A stretch of 58,999 nt of DNA from Streptomyces tibetensis (GTDB lineage Bacteria > Actinomycetota > Actinomycetes > Streptomycetales > Streptomycetaceae), in assembly GCF_007655005.1 (NCBI RefSeq), contig NZ_SZVW01000035.1, positions 1-58,999 on the forward strand, in the 5' to 3' direction. The position numbers and the translations under genes were made by a program. Shown here piece after piece: positions 42,512-50,881 of the stretch. The notes below the pieces were generated by a model. The model ran no database searches. It worked only from the letters and a program-made list of their open reading frames with translations, and was not told where the DNA came from. Position 1 is the stretch's first letter. Every line of letters begins with the position of its first letter.

Positions 42512-44188
42512 ATGCGACTCGTCATGAACGAACCGGCGGAGAGGACGGACCGCCCCTACCCGCGCCGCTGGTGGGCGCTCCTCGTGCTCTGCCTCAGCCT
42601 GCTGATCATCGTGATGGCCAACACCGCCCTCACGGTCGCCGCGCCCGCCATGACCGAGGACCTCGGTCTGACCAGCGCCGACCTGCAGTGGGTGATCGAC
42701 GGCTACACCGTCCCGTACGCCGCGCTGATGCTGCTGCTCGGCGCGATAGGCGACAAGTACAGCCGCCGGGGCGCGCTCGTCCTCGGCCTGGTCGTCTTCG
42801 CGGGCGGCTCCGTCTTCGGCTGTCTCGCCGACAGCTCCACGACCGTCATCGCCGCCCGTGCCGTGATGGGCGCCGGTGCCGCGATGATCATGCCCGCCAC
42901 CTTGTCCCTGCTCGCCGCGACCTTCCCGCGCGCCGAACGCGCCAAGGCCATCACCCTGTGGACCGCCACGGCCGGGCTCGCCATCGCGGCCGGACCGCTG
43001 GTCGCCGGGGCGCTGCTGGAGGATCACGGCTGGTCGTCGACGTTCCTCATCAACGTCCCCGTCGTGGTCCTGGCCCTCGTCGGCTCCTTCGTCCTCGTAC
43101 CGCCGTCCAAGGCCGCGGACCGGGGGCGCATCGACTACGGCGGCGGGCTGCTGTCGGTGGTGTGGATCGCCGCACTGGTCTACATGATCATCGAGGGGCC
43201 GCACTTCGGCTGGGGCGTCAAGGCCACCGCCGCCGCGGTCGTCGCCGGAGCCGGGCTCGTCGCCTTCGTCCTGTGGGAGCTGCGCCACCCACGCCCGCTG
43301 CTCGACGTCCGCCGCTTCACCCACCGCGGCTTCGCCGGCTCCAACCTCGCCGTCGCCCTGTTCTTCCTGGCGGTCTTCGGCGCCTTCTACTACCTGACGC
43401 AGCACCTGCAGTTCGTCCTCGGCTACGACGCCCTGGACACGGGCCTGCGCATGCTGCCGCTGGCGGGCGCCGTGTTCGTGGGGGCGGCCCTCACCGGCTT
43501 CCTCACGCCCCGGGTCGGCATGAAGTGGACCGTCACGGCGGGCATGGTCGGCGGCACGGCGGCCCTGGCGCTGCTCACCCAGGTCGACGCCGGTTCGTCG
43601 TACGGCGACTTCGTCGCGCCCCTGGTCGTCCTCGGCCTCTCGATCGGACTCGCGCTCTCACCCTGCACGGACGCGATCATGGGCGCGTTCCCGGAGTCGG
43701 AGCTGGGCGTCGGCGGCGCGGTGAACGACACGTCGCTGGAGCTCGGCGGTTCGCTGGGCATCGCCATCCTGGGCTCGCTGCTGGCGACGTCGTACTCCGG
43801 CCACCTCTCGGACGCCACGGCCGGCAGCAAGCTCCCCGCGTCGTCCCTCTCCACCGCCCAGGACTCCGTCGGGGCCGGGTACGCCGTCGCGCAGGGCATC
43901 GGCGACAAGGCCCGGCAGCTCGCCGAGCAGGCCGCGCACACGAGCGACCCCCAGCAGGCCGAGCGGCTTCGGGCGCAGGCCGAGCAACTCGGCGGCGGGG
44001 CCAGGCAGATGGCCGACGCGGTCGGGTCCTCCTTCTCCGACGCGGTCGCCCACACCAGCCTGATCGGGGCCGTGATCCTGGGCGTCGGCACGGTGGTGGT
44101 GGCGCTGCTGCTGCCCGGCAAGGAGAAGACGGCGGAAAAGCCCGTCGGGGAGGAGAGCCGGGAACCGGAGCCCGCAGGGGCCCGCTGA
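42512..44188 (+). CDS. MFS drug exporter (DHA2, 14-helix)
   Basis: Multidrug/antibiotic exporter of the DHA2 group, about 558 residues. Helix 1 region ALLVLCLSLLIIVMANTALTV, motif with LQWVIDGYTVPYAALMLLLGAIGDKYSRR (split, motif A DKYSRRG), antiporter motif C region WTATAGLAIAAGPLVAGALL. Around residues 445-500 there is a long Ala/Gln/Glu-rich extracytoplasmic insertion (KARQLAEQAAHTSDPQQAER) before the last helix, and a charged C-terminal tail. ATG 42512 is used; GGGAAGG is somewhat far. It is controlled by the divergent TetR. The substrate is unknown. Confidence 0.92.
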   Translation: MRLVMNEPAERTDRPYPRRWWALLVLCLSLLIIVMANTALTVAAPAMTEDLGLTSADLQWVIDGYTVPYAALMLLLGAIGDKYSRRGALVLGLVVFAGGSVFGCLADSSTTVIAARAVMGAGAAMIMPATLSLLAATFPRAERAKAITLWTATAGLAIAAGPLVAGALLEDHGWSSTFLINVPVVVLALVGSFVLVPPSKAADRGRIDYGGGLLSVVWIAALVYMIIEGPHFGWGVKATAAAVVAGAGLVAFVLWELRHPRPLLDVRRFTHRGFAGSNLAVALFFLAVFGAFYYLTQHLQFVLGYDALDTGLRMLPLAGAVFVGAALTGFLTPRVGMKWTVTAGMVGGTAALALLTQVDAGSSYGDFVAPLVVLGLSIGLALSPCTDAIMGAFPESELGVGGAVNDTSLELGGSLGIAILGSLLATSYSGHLSDATAGSKLPASSLSTAQDSVGAGYAVAQGIGDKARQLAEQAAHTSDPQQAERLRAQAEQLGGGARQMADAVGSSFSDAVAHTSLIGAVILGVGTVVVALLLPGKEKTAEKPVGEESREPEPAGAR

Positions 44189-44307
44189 GAGGCGCCCGCG
44201 ACGTCGCGTCGCCCACCGGCGGGGCAGGACGGACGTCGCGGACCCACCCTGGGCAGGAGTGTGGCGTCGTCGCCCGAGGGCGGTCGGCGCCGCCTTCGCG
44301 ACCGCCA

Positions 44308-45201
44308 CTACGCCGGCCCGGTCGCCTCGTCCAGCCGGGCCCGTTCCTGAGGCGTCAGCAGCAGGTCCGCCGCGGCCGCCGAGTCCCTGATCGTCCGCGG
44401 ACGGCTCGCCCCCGGGATCGGGACCACCACCGGGGACCGGGCCAGCAGCCAGGCCAGGGCGACCTGTTGAGGACTGACACCGCGCTCCGCCGCCACCGCG
44501 TGGAACACCGCGAAGCGCTGCTTTCCCTCGGTGCGCGACGGCCCGTCCAGGGAGCTGCGGGCCAGCCCGCCCAGCGGACTCCACGGCAGGAACGCCAGCC
44601 CCAGTTCCGCGCACAGCCGCAGGGCCGGCTCGCTGTCCCGTACGGCGGGGGAGTACCGGTTCTGCACCGACACCAGCCGGTCGCCGAGGATCTCGCGGGC
44701 CTTCAGGATCTGGTCCGCGTCCGCGTTGGACACCCCGGCCAGCCGGATCGTGCCCGCGTCGAGCAGCTCGCGCAGCGCGCCGGCCAACTCCTCGAAGGGC
44801 ACCGCGGGGTCCGGCTTGTGCAGCTGGTAGAGGCCGATCGCCTCCACCCCGAGCCGCTTGCGCGACGCCTCGGCGGCGGCCTTGAGGTGGCGGGGGGAGC
44901 CGTTCACCGTCCAGTCGCCGCCCGCCGGCCGGCCGCGTCCGCCCTTCGTCGCCACCAGGACGTCGGAGGTGTCACCGCCGTACGAGGCCAGCGCCCGGGC
45001 CACCAGACGTTCGTTGTGCCCGGGCTCCGCGCCCGGCAGATGGTACGAGTCCGCCGTGTCCAGGAGCGTCACGCCCGCGTCGAGCGCGGCGTGCACGGTG
45101 GCCAGTGCGCGCTCCTCGTCCGGCCGGCCCTCGATGGACAGTGGCATCGCGCCGAGCCCGACCGCGCTCACCCGCAGTCCGCCAAGTGCCCTGTACCGCA
45201 T
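44308..45201 (-). CDS. aldo/keto reductase
   Basis: 297-residue NADPH-dependent oxidoreductase. MRYRALGGLRVSAVGLGAMPL at the start (split), catalytic Asp/Tyr in LLDTADSYHLPG, Lys in VLVATKGG, His in LYQLHKPDP, and cofactor-binding LVPIPG-like VVVPIPGASRPRTI near the end. ATG 45201; a GTG three codons upstream (45210) overlaps the SDR stop and is also possible. It is coupled to the SDR gene at 45203 and probably acts with it, substrate unknown. Confidence 0.9.
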   Translation of the reverse strand: MRYRALGGLRVSAVGLGAMPLSIEGRPDEERALATVHAALDAGVTLLDTADSYHLPGAEPGHNERLVARALASYGGDTSDVLVATKGGRGRPAGGDWTVNGSPRHLKAAAEASRKRLGVEAIGLYQLHKPDPAVPFEELAGALRELLDAGTIRLAGVSNADADQILKAREILGDRLVSVQNRYSPAVRDSEPALRLCAELGLAFLPWSPLGGLARSSLDGPSRTEGKQRFAVFHAVAAERGVSPQQVALAWLLARSPVVVPIPGASRPRTIRDSAAAADLLLTPQERARLDEATGPA

Positions 45202-45202
45202 C

Positions 45203-46120
45203 TCAGTCACCCTTCCCGAGCGTCTCGGCGACGGCCCGCGGAAGCCACTGCCGGGCGTCCCCGAAGGCGAAGCCGAGCCGGGTGGCCCGGGTGTTGTCCA
45301 TGCCGTAGGAGCGGCGGAAGGAGAACGGCGAGACCTCACCGACCTCCACGGGCCGGAACTCGGCCCGTCCGCCGGGCACATGAGCGCTCACCGCCACGCA
45401 CAGCTCCTCGGTGCTCAGCACCCCGCGGGAGGCGGCGTTCACCGGCCCGGTGAAGTCCTCGCCCGCCGCCCAGGCCAGGAACCGGGCGATCTCCTCGACG
45501 TAGACGTAGGTGGCGGGCCGGTTCACCGCCGGCACGGCGATCGGCTCGCCGGTGCGTATCCGCTCGGCGTAGTGGGCCAGCCTGCCCGTGAAGTCGTCGT
45601 CCCCGCCCAGCACATGGGCGACCCGCACCACCGTGGACTCGAACTCCGGTCCGGCCATGAGGACCGCCTCGGCCTGCCGCTTGCCCTCCCCGTAATGGGC
45701 CTCCACGAAGGCGGGGTCGTCCCAGGGCAGGTCCGGGTCCACGGCGACGGCGGACGGGTCGACGGACTCCTCGCGCACGAGGGCGGGGGAATCCTCGTAC
45801 TCGTACACCTCGACCGTCGACGTCATCACATAGCGGCGGGTGCGGCCGGCGAAGACACGGCGGGCGATCGTGGCCTGGCGCGGGGTGTAGCAGACCTGGT
45901 CGACGACGACGTCGAAGACGCGGGAGCCGAGCGCGTCGGTCAGCGACCGTTCGTCGTCCCGGTCGGCGCGCAGGTGCTCCACCCCGGCGGGCGGTGGGCA
46001 GGAGCCCCGGTTGAGCACGGTGACGCGGTGGCCTTCGGCGAGCAGCCGTGCGATCAGACGCTTTCCGACGTACCGGTTGCCGCCGATGACCAGGACGTCC
46101 AGAACCTTTTCCATGGCCAT
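45203..46120 (-). CDS. NAD-dependent epimerase/reductase (extended SDR)
   Basis: 305 residues, Rossmann N-terminus VLVIGGNRYVGKRLIARLL, GHRVTVLNRG and a CSP41/atypical-SDR look (VVDQVCYTPRQATIARRVF). The usual YxxxK appears as HYGEGKRQAE. ATG 46120 with GGGAGA; a second ATG two codons later is an alternative. The frame continues upstream to 46681 across the Lrp gene but that reading is a shadow. Operon with the aldo/keto reductase, divergent from the Lrp regulator, which is the obvious candidate to control it. Confidence 0.88.
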   Translation of the reverse strand: MAMEKVLDVLVIGGNRYVGKRLIARLLAEGHRVTVLNRGSCPPPAGVEHLRADRDDERSLTDALGSRVFDVVVDQVCYTPRQATIARRVFAGRTRRYVMTSTVEVYEYEDSPALVREESVDPSAVAVDPDLPWDDPAFVEAHYGEGKRQAEAVLMAGPEFESTVVRVAHVLGGDDDFTGRLAHYAERIRTGEPIAVPAVNRPATYVYVEEIARFLAWAAGEDFTGPVNAASRGVLSTEELCVAVSAHVPGGRAEFRPVEVGEVSPFSFRRSYGMDNTRATRLGFAFGDARQWLPRAVAETLGKGD

Positions 46121-46159
46121 AATTCTCCCGGCGTACATCCACGCTCTGAAGGGGGAACC

Positions 46160-46669
46160 ATGGGAGTTCAGGCCGCCGCGCCGAAAGAACCACGGCAGTT
46201 GCGGACCGCCGCCGACGAAACATCGGTGGCCTTCGATGCGCTGGACCGGCAGATCCTCCAGCTGCTCCAGACCGACGGCCGGATCAAGCTCAGCGAGCTG
46301 GGCCGCCGGGTCAGACTCAGCCCCGCGGCCGTCACCGAGCGGGTGCGGCGGCTGGAGGCGGCGGGCGTGATCAGCGGCTACGGCGCCCATGTCGTGCCGT
46401 CCCGGCTCGGCTACGGCATCCAGGCGTTCATCCGCGTCGACCCGCACGGCGGCTACAACCTGAAGCACCCCAGGACCCTGGAGCTGATCGAGCGGCCCGA
46501 GATCACCGAGGTGCACCACGTGGTCGGGGAGGACTGCTGGATCCTCAAGGTCGCGGTGCGGGACACCGTCCACCTGGAGGAGATCCTGGAGGCCGTCTCC
46601 GCGCTGGGCCGCACCACGACGTCCATCGTGCTGACCTCCCCGGTGGAGCGGAAACCGCTGTTGCCTTGA
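46160..46669 (+). CDS. Lrp/AsnC-family regulator
   Basis: 169 residues: ~22-residue leader, HTH FDALDRQILQLLQTDGRIKL...VRLSPAAVTERVRRLEAAG, then a RAM/AsnC ligand domain (RLGYGIQAFIRVDP, VVGEDCWILKVAVRDTVHLE). AAGGGGG upstream of ATG 46160. The 39-bp gap to the divergent SDR gene must contain both promoters, so autoregulation with control of SDR/aldo-keto reductase is likely. The -35 of the following merR promoter overlaps its last codons. Confidence 0.9.
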   Translation: MGVQAAAPKEPRQLRTAADETSVAFDALDRQILQLLQTDGRIKLSELGRRVRLSPAAVTERVRRLEAAGVISGYGAHVVPSRLGYGIQAFIRVDPHGGYNLKHPRTLELIERPEITEVHHVVGEDCWILKVAVRDTVHLEEILEAVSALGRTTTSIVLTSPVERKPLLP

Positions 46670-46691
46670 CGCCGGGGTCAAGGATTACGTT
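46661..46691 (+). promoter_or_regulatory. MerR-type promoter with 19-bp spacer and operator dyad
   Basis: TTGCCT (46661-46666) as -35 and TACGTT (46686-46691) as -10 are separated by 19 bp, the over-long spacing of MerR-activated promoters. The spacer holds the perfect dyad CCTTGAC (46664-46670) and GTCAAGG (46677-46683). A transcript start would fall at about the merR ATG (46699), predicting a leaderless mRNA. Confidence 0.7.
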
Positions 46692-46698
46692 CGACCGC

Positions 46699-47127
46699 AT
46701 GCGAATCGGCGAGCTGGCCGCACGGGCCGGGACCACGACGCGGACGCTGCGGTACTACGAGTCGCGCGGGCTGCTGCCCGCGCGGCGCACCGTCAACGGA
46801 TACCGGACCTACGACGAGAGCGACCTGCGCCTGCTGCGGCAGATCAGGACGCTCCAGGACTTCGGGTTCGACCTGGAGGAGACGCGGCCCTTCGTGGAGT
46901 GCCTGCGCGCCGGGCACCCCGAGGGCGACTCGTGCCCGGCGTCGCTCGCGGTCTACCGGCGCAAGCTGGACGAACTCGACGCGCTGATCGGACAGCTGAC
47001 CGGCGTGCGGGACACCGTCGCGCGCCAGCTGGAGCGGGCCGAGCAGGCGCGGGCCGAGCTGGCCGCCGAGGCAGAGGTTCCGGGCGGTCCGGAGCCTGTT
47101 TGCGAGCTGGGAGGGGACCCATGGTGA
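46699..47127 (+). CDS. MerR-family regulator
   Basis: 142 residues: MRIGELAARAGTTTRTLRYY is the N-terminal HTH, RTYDESDLRLLRQIRTLQDFG the second wing, followed by the long dimerisation coiled coil (KLDELDALIGQLTGVRDTVA). Two cysteines lie in the effector region (ECLRAGHPEGDSC, ~72-84), suitable for metal or thiol-redox sensing. No Shine-Dalgarno before the ATG; the promoter geometry suggests leaderless translation. The stop overlaps the thioredoxin start by 7 bp, so regulator and thioredoxin form one operon. Confidence 0.9.
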   Translation: MRIGELAARAGTTTRTLRYYESRGLLPARRTVNGYRTYDESDLRLLRQIRTLQDFGFDLEETRPFVECLRAGHPEGDSCPASLAVYRRKLDELDALIGQLTGVRDTVARQLERAEQARAELAAEAEVPGGPEPVCELGGDPW

Positions 47128-47447
47128 CCGGCGTGATCGATGTGACGGACGCGGACTTCGAGGCGGAGGTGATCGGCGCGGAGCTGCCGGTGCTGGTGGA
47201 GTTCACCGCCGACTGGTGCCCGCCCTGCCGGCAGATGGGGCCGGTGCTCAAGGCTCTCGCCGTCGAGGAGGGCGACCGGCTGAAGGTGGTGCAGCTCGAC
47301 GTGGACTCCAATCCGGCGACGACCAACGCCTACAAGGTGCTGTCCATGCCGACGTTCATGGTGTTCCGCGGCGGTGAGCCCGTGAAGTCGATGGTGGGGG
47401 CGCGAGCCAAGCGGCGGCTGCTGGAGGAGCTGGCCGACGTGGTCTAG
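47121..47447 (+). CDS. trxA: thioredoxin
   Basis: 108-residue thioredoxin. Active site ADWCPPCRQMG (Cys33 and Cys36, CPPC rather than the classical CGPC), YKVLSMPTFMVFRGGEP with the cis-Pro76-type loop, ending LLEELADVV. ATG 47121 has GGGAGGGG upstream and overlaps the merR end. CPPC usually shifts redox potential compared with CGPC. It is likely induced through the MerR regulator; a strong terminator follows. Confidence 0.92.
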   Translation: MVTGVIDVTDADFEAEVIGAELPVLVEFTADWCPPCRQMGPVLKALAVEEGDRLKVVQLDVDSNPATTNAYKVLSMPTFMVFRGGEPVKSMVGARAKRRLLEELADVV

Positions 47448-47465
47448 CCGACCCGCCCGGTGAAC

Positions 47466-47503
47466 AGGAAATCCCCCGAGCAATTGCGCTCGGGGGATTT
47501 CCT
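47466..47503 (+). terminator. hairpin terminator after thioredoxin
   Basis: AGGAAATCCCCCGAGC (47466-47481) and GCTCGGGGGATTTCCT (47488-47503): perfect 16-bp stem, 6-nt loop AATTGC. AT pairs at the base give a U-rich 3' end. It lies 18 bp after the trxA stop and upstream of helD. Confidence 0.88.
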
Positions 47504-47589
47504 TGCGTATATTTGTCTGTTCGTGACTTCAAGTCGATTGCAGTCACAGTGAAGTTCAGTGAGCACAGTATATCCGGGCGGGAGCGGAA

Positions 47590-49851
47590 TTGTCAAACAC
47601 CGAATTTCCGGACGATGAATTGCGACAGGAACAGGAATTCATCGACGGGTTGTACGCGCGCGTGGACGCGCTGCGCGGCGACGCCGAGACCTCCGTCACG
47701 GACGCGCTCGCGCAGGGCAACACGCCCCAGCAGGCCAGACTCGAGCGGGACATCCTCGTCGCCGAGCGCTCCGGGCTGCTCGCCGCGCTGAACGCGGTGG
47801 ACGGCTCCCTGTGCTTCGGCCGGATCGACCTCACCTCGGGCGTCACCCACCGCATCGGCCGCATCGGCCTGCGCACCGACGACGCCGAACGCACCCCGGT
47901 CCTGATCGACTGGCGTGCCGATGTCGCCCGCCCCTTCTACCTCGCCACCGGGCACACCCCGATGGGCCTCAGGCGCCGCCGGCACATCGCCACCGACGGC
48001 CGCCGGGTCACCCACCTGCACGACGAGATCCTCGACCTCGGCGACGAGACCCGCACCGGCCACGAGGACCCGACGGGCGACGCCGTGCTGCTCGCCGCCC
48101 TCAACTCGGCGCGCACCGGCCGCATGGGCGACATCGTGCAGACCATCCAGGCCGACCAGGACCGCATCATCCGCGCACCGCACCGCGGCGTCATGGTGGT
48201 GGAGGGCGGTCCCGGCACCGGCAAGACGGCCGTCGCCCTGCACCGCGCCGCCTACCTGCTGTACGAGCACCGGGAGCTGCTCGCCAAGCGGGCCGTGCTG
48301 ATCGTCGGGCCCAACCCGGCGTTCCTCGGCTACATCGGCGAGGTGCTGCCCTCCCTCGGCGAGACCGGGGTGCTCCTCGCGACCGTGGGCGAGCTGTTCC
48401 CCGGGGTGAAGGCGACCGCGACCGACACGCCCGAGGCGGCCGCCGTGAAGGGCCGCGCCGGTATGGCCGACGTCCTCGCCGAGGTCGTGCGCGGCCGGCA
48501 GGCGCTGCCCGACCCCGTGATCGCCATCGAGCACGACCGCGAGGTCCTGATGCTCGACGAGGGCCTGGTCAACATGGCCCGCGAACGCACCCGCGCCGCC
48601 AAGCTGCCGCACAACGCCGCCCGCGAGCACTTCGAGGGCCACATCCTCAACGCCCTCACCGACCTGTACGCGGAGCGGATCGGCACCGACCCCTTCGACG
48701 GGTCCAGCCTGCTCGACCCCAGCGACATCACCCAGATCCGCGACGACCTCGCCGAGAACCCCGAGGTCTGGGCGGCCGTCGACCAGCTGTGGCCGCTGCT
48801 GACCCCGCAGCGGCTCGTCGCCGACTTCCTCGCCGCGCCGGAGGAGTTCCTGCCCGCCGAGGACGCCGACGCCGTACGCCGTCCGGTGACCCGGCGCTGG
48901 ACGGTCGCGGACGTGCCGCTGCTCGACGAGGCCGCCGAACTCCTCGGCGACGACGACCGGCTCGCCCGCGACCGTGCCGAGCGCGAGCGGCAGCGGCAGA
49001 TCGCCTACGCCCAGGGCGTGCTCGACGTGTCCTACGCGTCCCGGACCTACGAGTTCGAGGACAAGGAGGAGGACGACCCCGAGAGCTCCGAGGTGCTGTC
49101 CGCGCACGACATCATCGACGCCGAGCGGTTCGCCGAGCGGCACGAGGAGGACGACCACCGCAGCGCCGCCGAGCGCGCCGCCGCCGACCGCACCTGGGCG
49201 TTCGGGCACATCATCGTCGACGAGGCGCAGGAGCTGTCGCCGATGGCGTGGCGGCTGCTGATGCGGCGCAGCCCGACCCGCTCGATGACCCTGGTCGGCG
49301 ACCCGGCCCAGACGGCGGAGGCGGCCGGGGTCGGTTCCTGGTCGGGCATCCTCTCGCCGTACGTCGAGGACCGCTGGGAGCACACCCGCCTGGGCGTCAA
49401 CTACCGCACCCCGGCCGAGATCATGGACGTCGCCGCGGCCGTGGTGCGCGCCGAGCACCCGGACTTCGAGCCGCCCAGCTCGGTCCGCTCGACCGGCGTG
49501 CGCCCCTGGGCGCGTGCCACCGACGACCTTCCGGGCGCCGTCGCCAAGGCGGTCGGGGAGCTCACCCCGGCCGAGGGCAGGCTGGCGGTGATCGCGCCGC
49601 GCGACCTCCACCGCTCCCTCGCGTCCCGGCTGGACGGCGTGACGGCGGGCGCCGAACCCGACCTCACACAGACGGTGGTCCTGCTCGACCCGCGCCAGGC
49701 CAAGGGCCTGGAGTTCGACTCCGTCCTCGTGGTCGAGCCCGGCAGGTACGGCACCAGCGACCTGTACGTGGCCCTGACCCGGGCCACCCAGCGGCTGGGC
49801 GTGCTGCACACCGGGGACCTGCCGGGGCCCCTGGCGGACGCGTTCGGGTAG
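47590..49851 (+). CDS. helD: HelD/HelR-type RNA polymerase-associated ATPase
   Basis: UvrD/Rep-like SF1 ATPase of 753 residues. The N-terminal coiled coil (residues ~8-65, ELRQEQEFIDGLYARVDALR) is the arm that enters the RNA polymerase secondary channel in HelD proteins. Walker A GGPGTGKT at 206-213, Walker B IIVDEAQELSPMAW (~540), late motifs LVGDPAQTAEAAG, GVNYRTPAEI, AKGLEFDSVLVVEPG and YVALTRATQRL. HelD releases stalled polymerase; the Streptomyces HelR branch protects polymerase from rifamycins. TTG start 47590 with GGGAG upstream. The leader 47504-47580 is notably AT-rich. HelD versus HelR cannot be decided without a tree. Confidence 0.9.
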   Translation: MSNTEFPDDELRQEQEFIDGLYARVDALRGDAETSVTDALAQGNTPQQARLERDILVAERSGLLAALNAVDGSLCFGRIDLTSGVTHRIGRIGLRTDDAERTPVLIDWRADVARPFYLATGHTPMGLRRRRHIATDGRRVTHLHDEILDLGDETRTGHEDPTGDAVLLAALNSARTGRMGDIVQTIQADQDRIIRAPHRGVMVVEGGPGTGKTAVALHRAAYLLYEHRELLAKRAVLIVGPNPAFLGYIGEVLPSLGETGVLLATVGELFPGVKATATDTPEAAAVKGRAGMADVLAEVVRGRQALPDPVIAIEHDREVLMLDEGLVNMARERTRAAKLPHNAAREHFEGHILNALTDLYAERIGTDPFDGSSLLDPSDITQIRDDLAENPEVWAAVDQLWPLLTPQRLVADFLAAPEEFLPAEDADAVRRPVTRRWTVADVPLLDEAAELLGDDDRLARDRAERERQRQIAYAQGVLDVSYASRTYEFEDKEEDDPESSEVLSAHDIIDAERFAERHEEDDHRSAAERAAADRTWAFGHIIVDEAQELSPMAWRLLMRRSPTRSMTLVGDPAQTAEAAGVGSWSGILSPYVEDRWEHTRLGVNYRTPAEIMDVAAAVVRAEHPDFEPPSSVRSTGVRPWARATDDLPGAVAKAVGELTPAEGRLAVIAPRDLHRSLASRLDGVTAGAEPDLTQTVVLLDPRQAKGLEFDSVLVVEPGRYGTSDLYVALTRATQRLGVLHTGDLPGPLADAFG

Positions 49852-49857
49852 CGGAGC

Positions 49858-49885
49858 GGCCCCGTACCCGGCCGGGTACGGGGCC
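49858..49885. terminator. bidirectional hairpin between helD and convergent gene
   Basis: GGCCCCGTACCC (49858-49869) and GGGTACGGGGCC (49874-49885), perfect 12-bp stem with GGCC loop, filling the 37-bp gap between convergent genes. Confidence 0.75.
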
Positions 49886-49888
49886 CGC

Positions 49889-50299
49889 CTACCGCAGGAG
49901 CGACCTCGGATCCCGCAGGGCGTGCCACAGCCCGGCCCCGAGCGGTACGACCGTCAGGGCGAAGAAGACCCAGAACAGGAACTCGGCCCCGGGCGCGAGC
50001 TCGTAGACGGTGCCGTCCTCCCACAGGCAGTAGGCCCGCGGCGGAAACGGGGTGGAGACCCCCGAGACCTTCCCGCTCCCGATGACGCCCTCTCGGTACG
50101 GCTCCCGGGGGCAGGGGGCGGTCTCCGGGAACAGGACGGGATCGTCCGCCGCCATGATGAACAACCAGGTGGCCGCGGTGAGCGGCACCGCCCAGAAGAC
50201 TGACATCTTCACCCACAGCGGGAGCAGCGGATGCGCCAGCAGCCCGCGCAGCGCTACCCACCCGACCACGAGCCCGACGAACACCGGGAGCAGCGTCAT
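49889..50299 (-). CDS. small membrane protein (pair, second gene)
   Basis: 136 residues with helices at ~1-20, 29-50 and 105-127. The extracytoplasmic loop contains two cysteines (ETAPCPREPYREG and RAYCLWEDGTVYEL), possibly disulfide-linked. The motif C-x2-EDG-T-VY is shared with the upstream neighbour (DCVREDGSVYSG), so the two are paralogues. Overlap with that gene is 4 bp. No family was recognised. The ATG at 50299 begins MTLLPVFVGLVVGW. Confidence 0.75.
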   Translation of the reverse strand: MTLLPVFVGLVVGWVALRGLLAHPLLPLWVKMSVFWAVPLTAATWLFIMAADDPVLFPETAPCPREPYREGVIGSGKVSGVSTPFPPRAYCLWEDGTVYELAPGAEFLFWVFFALTVVPLGAGLWHALRDPRSLLR

Positions 50300-50763
50300 G
50301 ACGCCGCGGCGGCCTTCCGGGCACGCAGTTCGGTCGCGTAGCCCACGCCGATGAAGAGCAGTGCGGCAGACAGGGCGAGGGCAGCGCTCGTCCCGTTCAT
50401 CCAGCCGTAGTCCGGATCACCGGAGTAGACGGAGCCGTCCTCGCGGACGCAGTCGAAGCGCAGCGGCAGGTACGAGGACCGGTGATGGGACAGCCCCTCC
50501 CGCGTGGCCTCGTCGAAGCCGTCGCGGCAGGCCGGGGCCGGGACCGAGTCCGCCCCGTCACCGACTGCGTGCTCCGACACCAGTACACCGAAGAAGCCCA
50601 GGGAGTACACGGCCGCAGCCGCCCACGCGGCCGTCGCCCCTGCGCGGCGCATCACGTGGGCCAGCCACGGCTCGGGCCGCCCGGGCAACGCCATCGCGAC
50701 GACACCGAGCCCGGCGACGAGCGCGCCGACGGCACAGGCCACCGAGACCAGACTCATCAGCAC
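50296..50763 (-). CDS. small membrane protein (pair, first gene)
   Basis: 155 residues with helices at ~3-25, 42-62 and 126-146. The loop of ~60 residues has cysteines in VPAPACRDGF and RFDCVREDGSVYSG. GTG 50763 or the ATG two codons later (50757) may be the start. It shares topology and the C-x-x-EDG-x-VY motif with the following gene, indicating a duplicated pair that could form a heterodimer. Unknown function; the LysR gene lies upstream on the same strand. Confidence 0.75.
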   Translation of the reverse strand: MLMSLVSVACAVGALVAGLGVVAMALPGRPEPWLAHVMRRAGATAAWAAAAVYSLGFFGVLVSEHAVGDGADSVPAPACRDGFDEATREGLSHHRSSYLPLRFDCVREDGSVYSGDPDYGWMNGTSAALALSAALLFIGVGYATELRARKAAAAS

Positions 50764-50881
50764 GGCGGGACCTGCGAGGTGAGCACGGAGACATCCATGT
50801 CACCACCCCACCAGGACCCCACCGTGCGGGCTGTGGTGGAAGCCACTCCTCCGGTCACAGCCGTGTCACGGGAGGACCGGC

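Noticed and set aside
46899..47120. Upstream in-frame extension of thioredoxin over merR (182 codons in total)
   Set aside because: The extension is Arg/Ala-rich and is merR read in another frame; ATG 47121 has a good ribosome site and gives a normal 108-residue thioredoxin.
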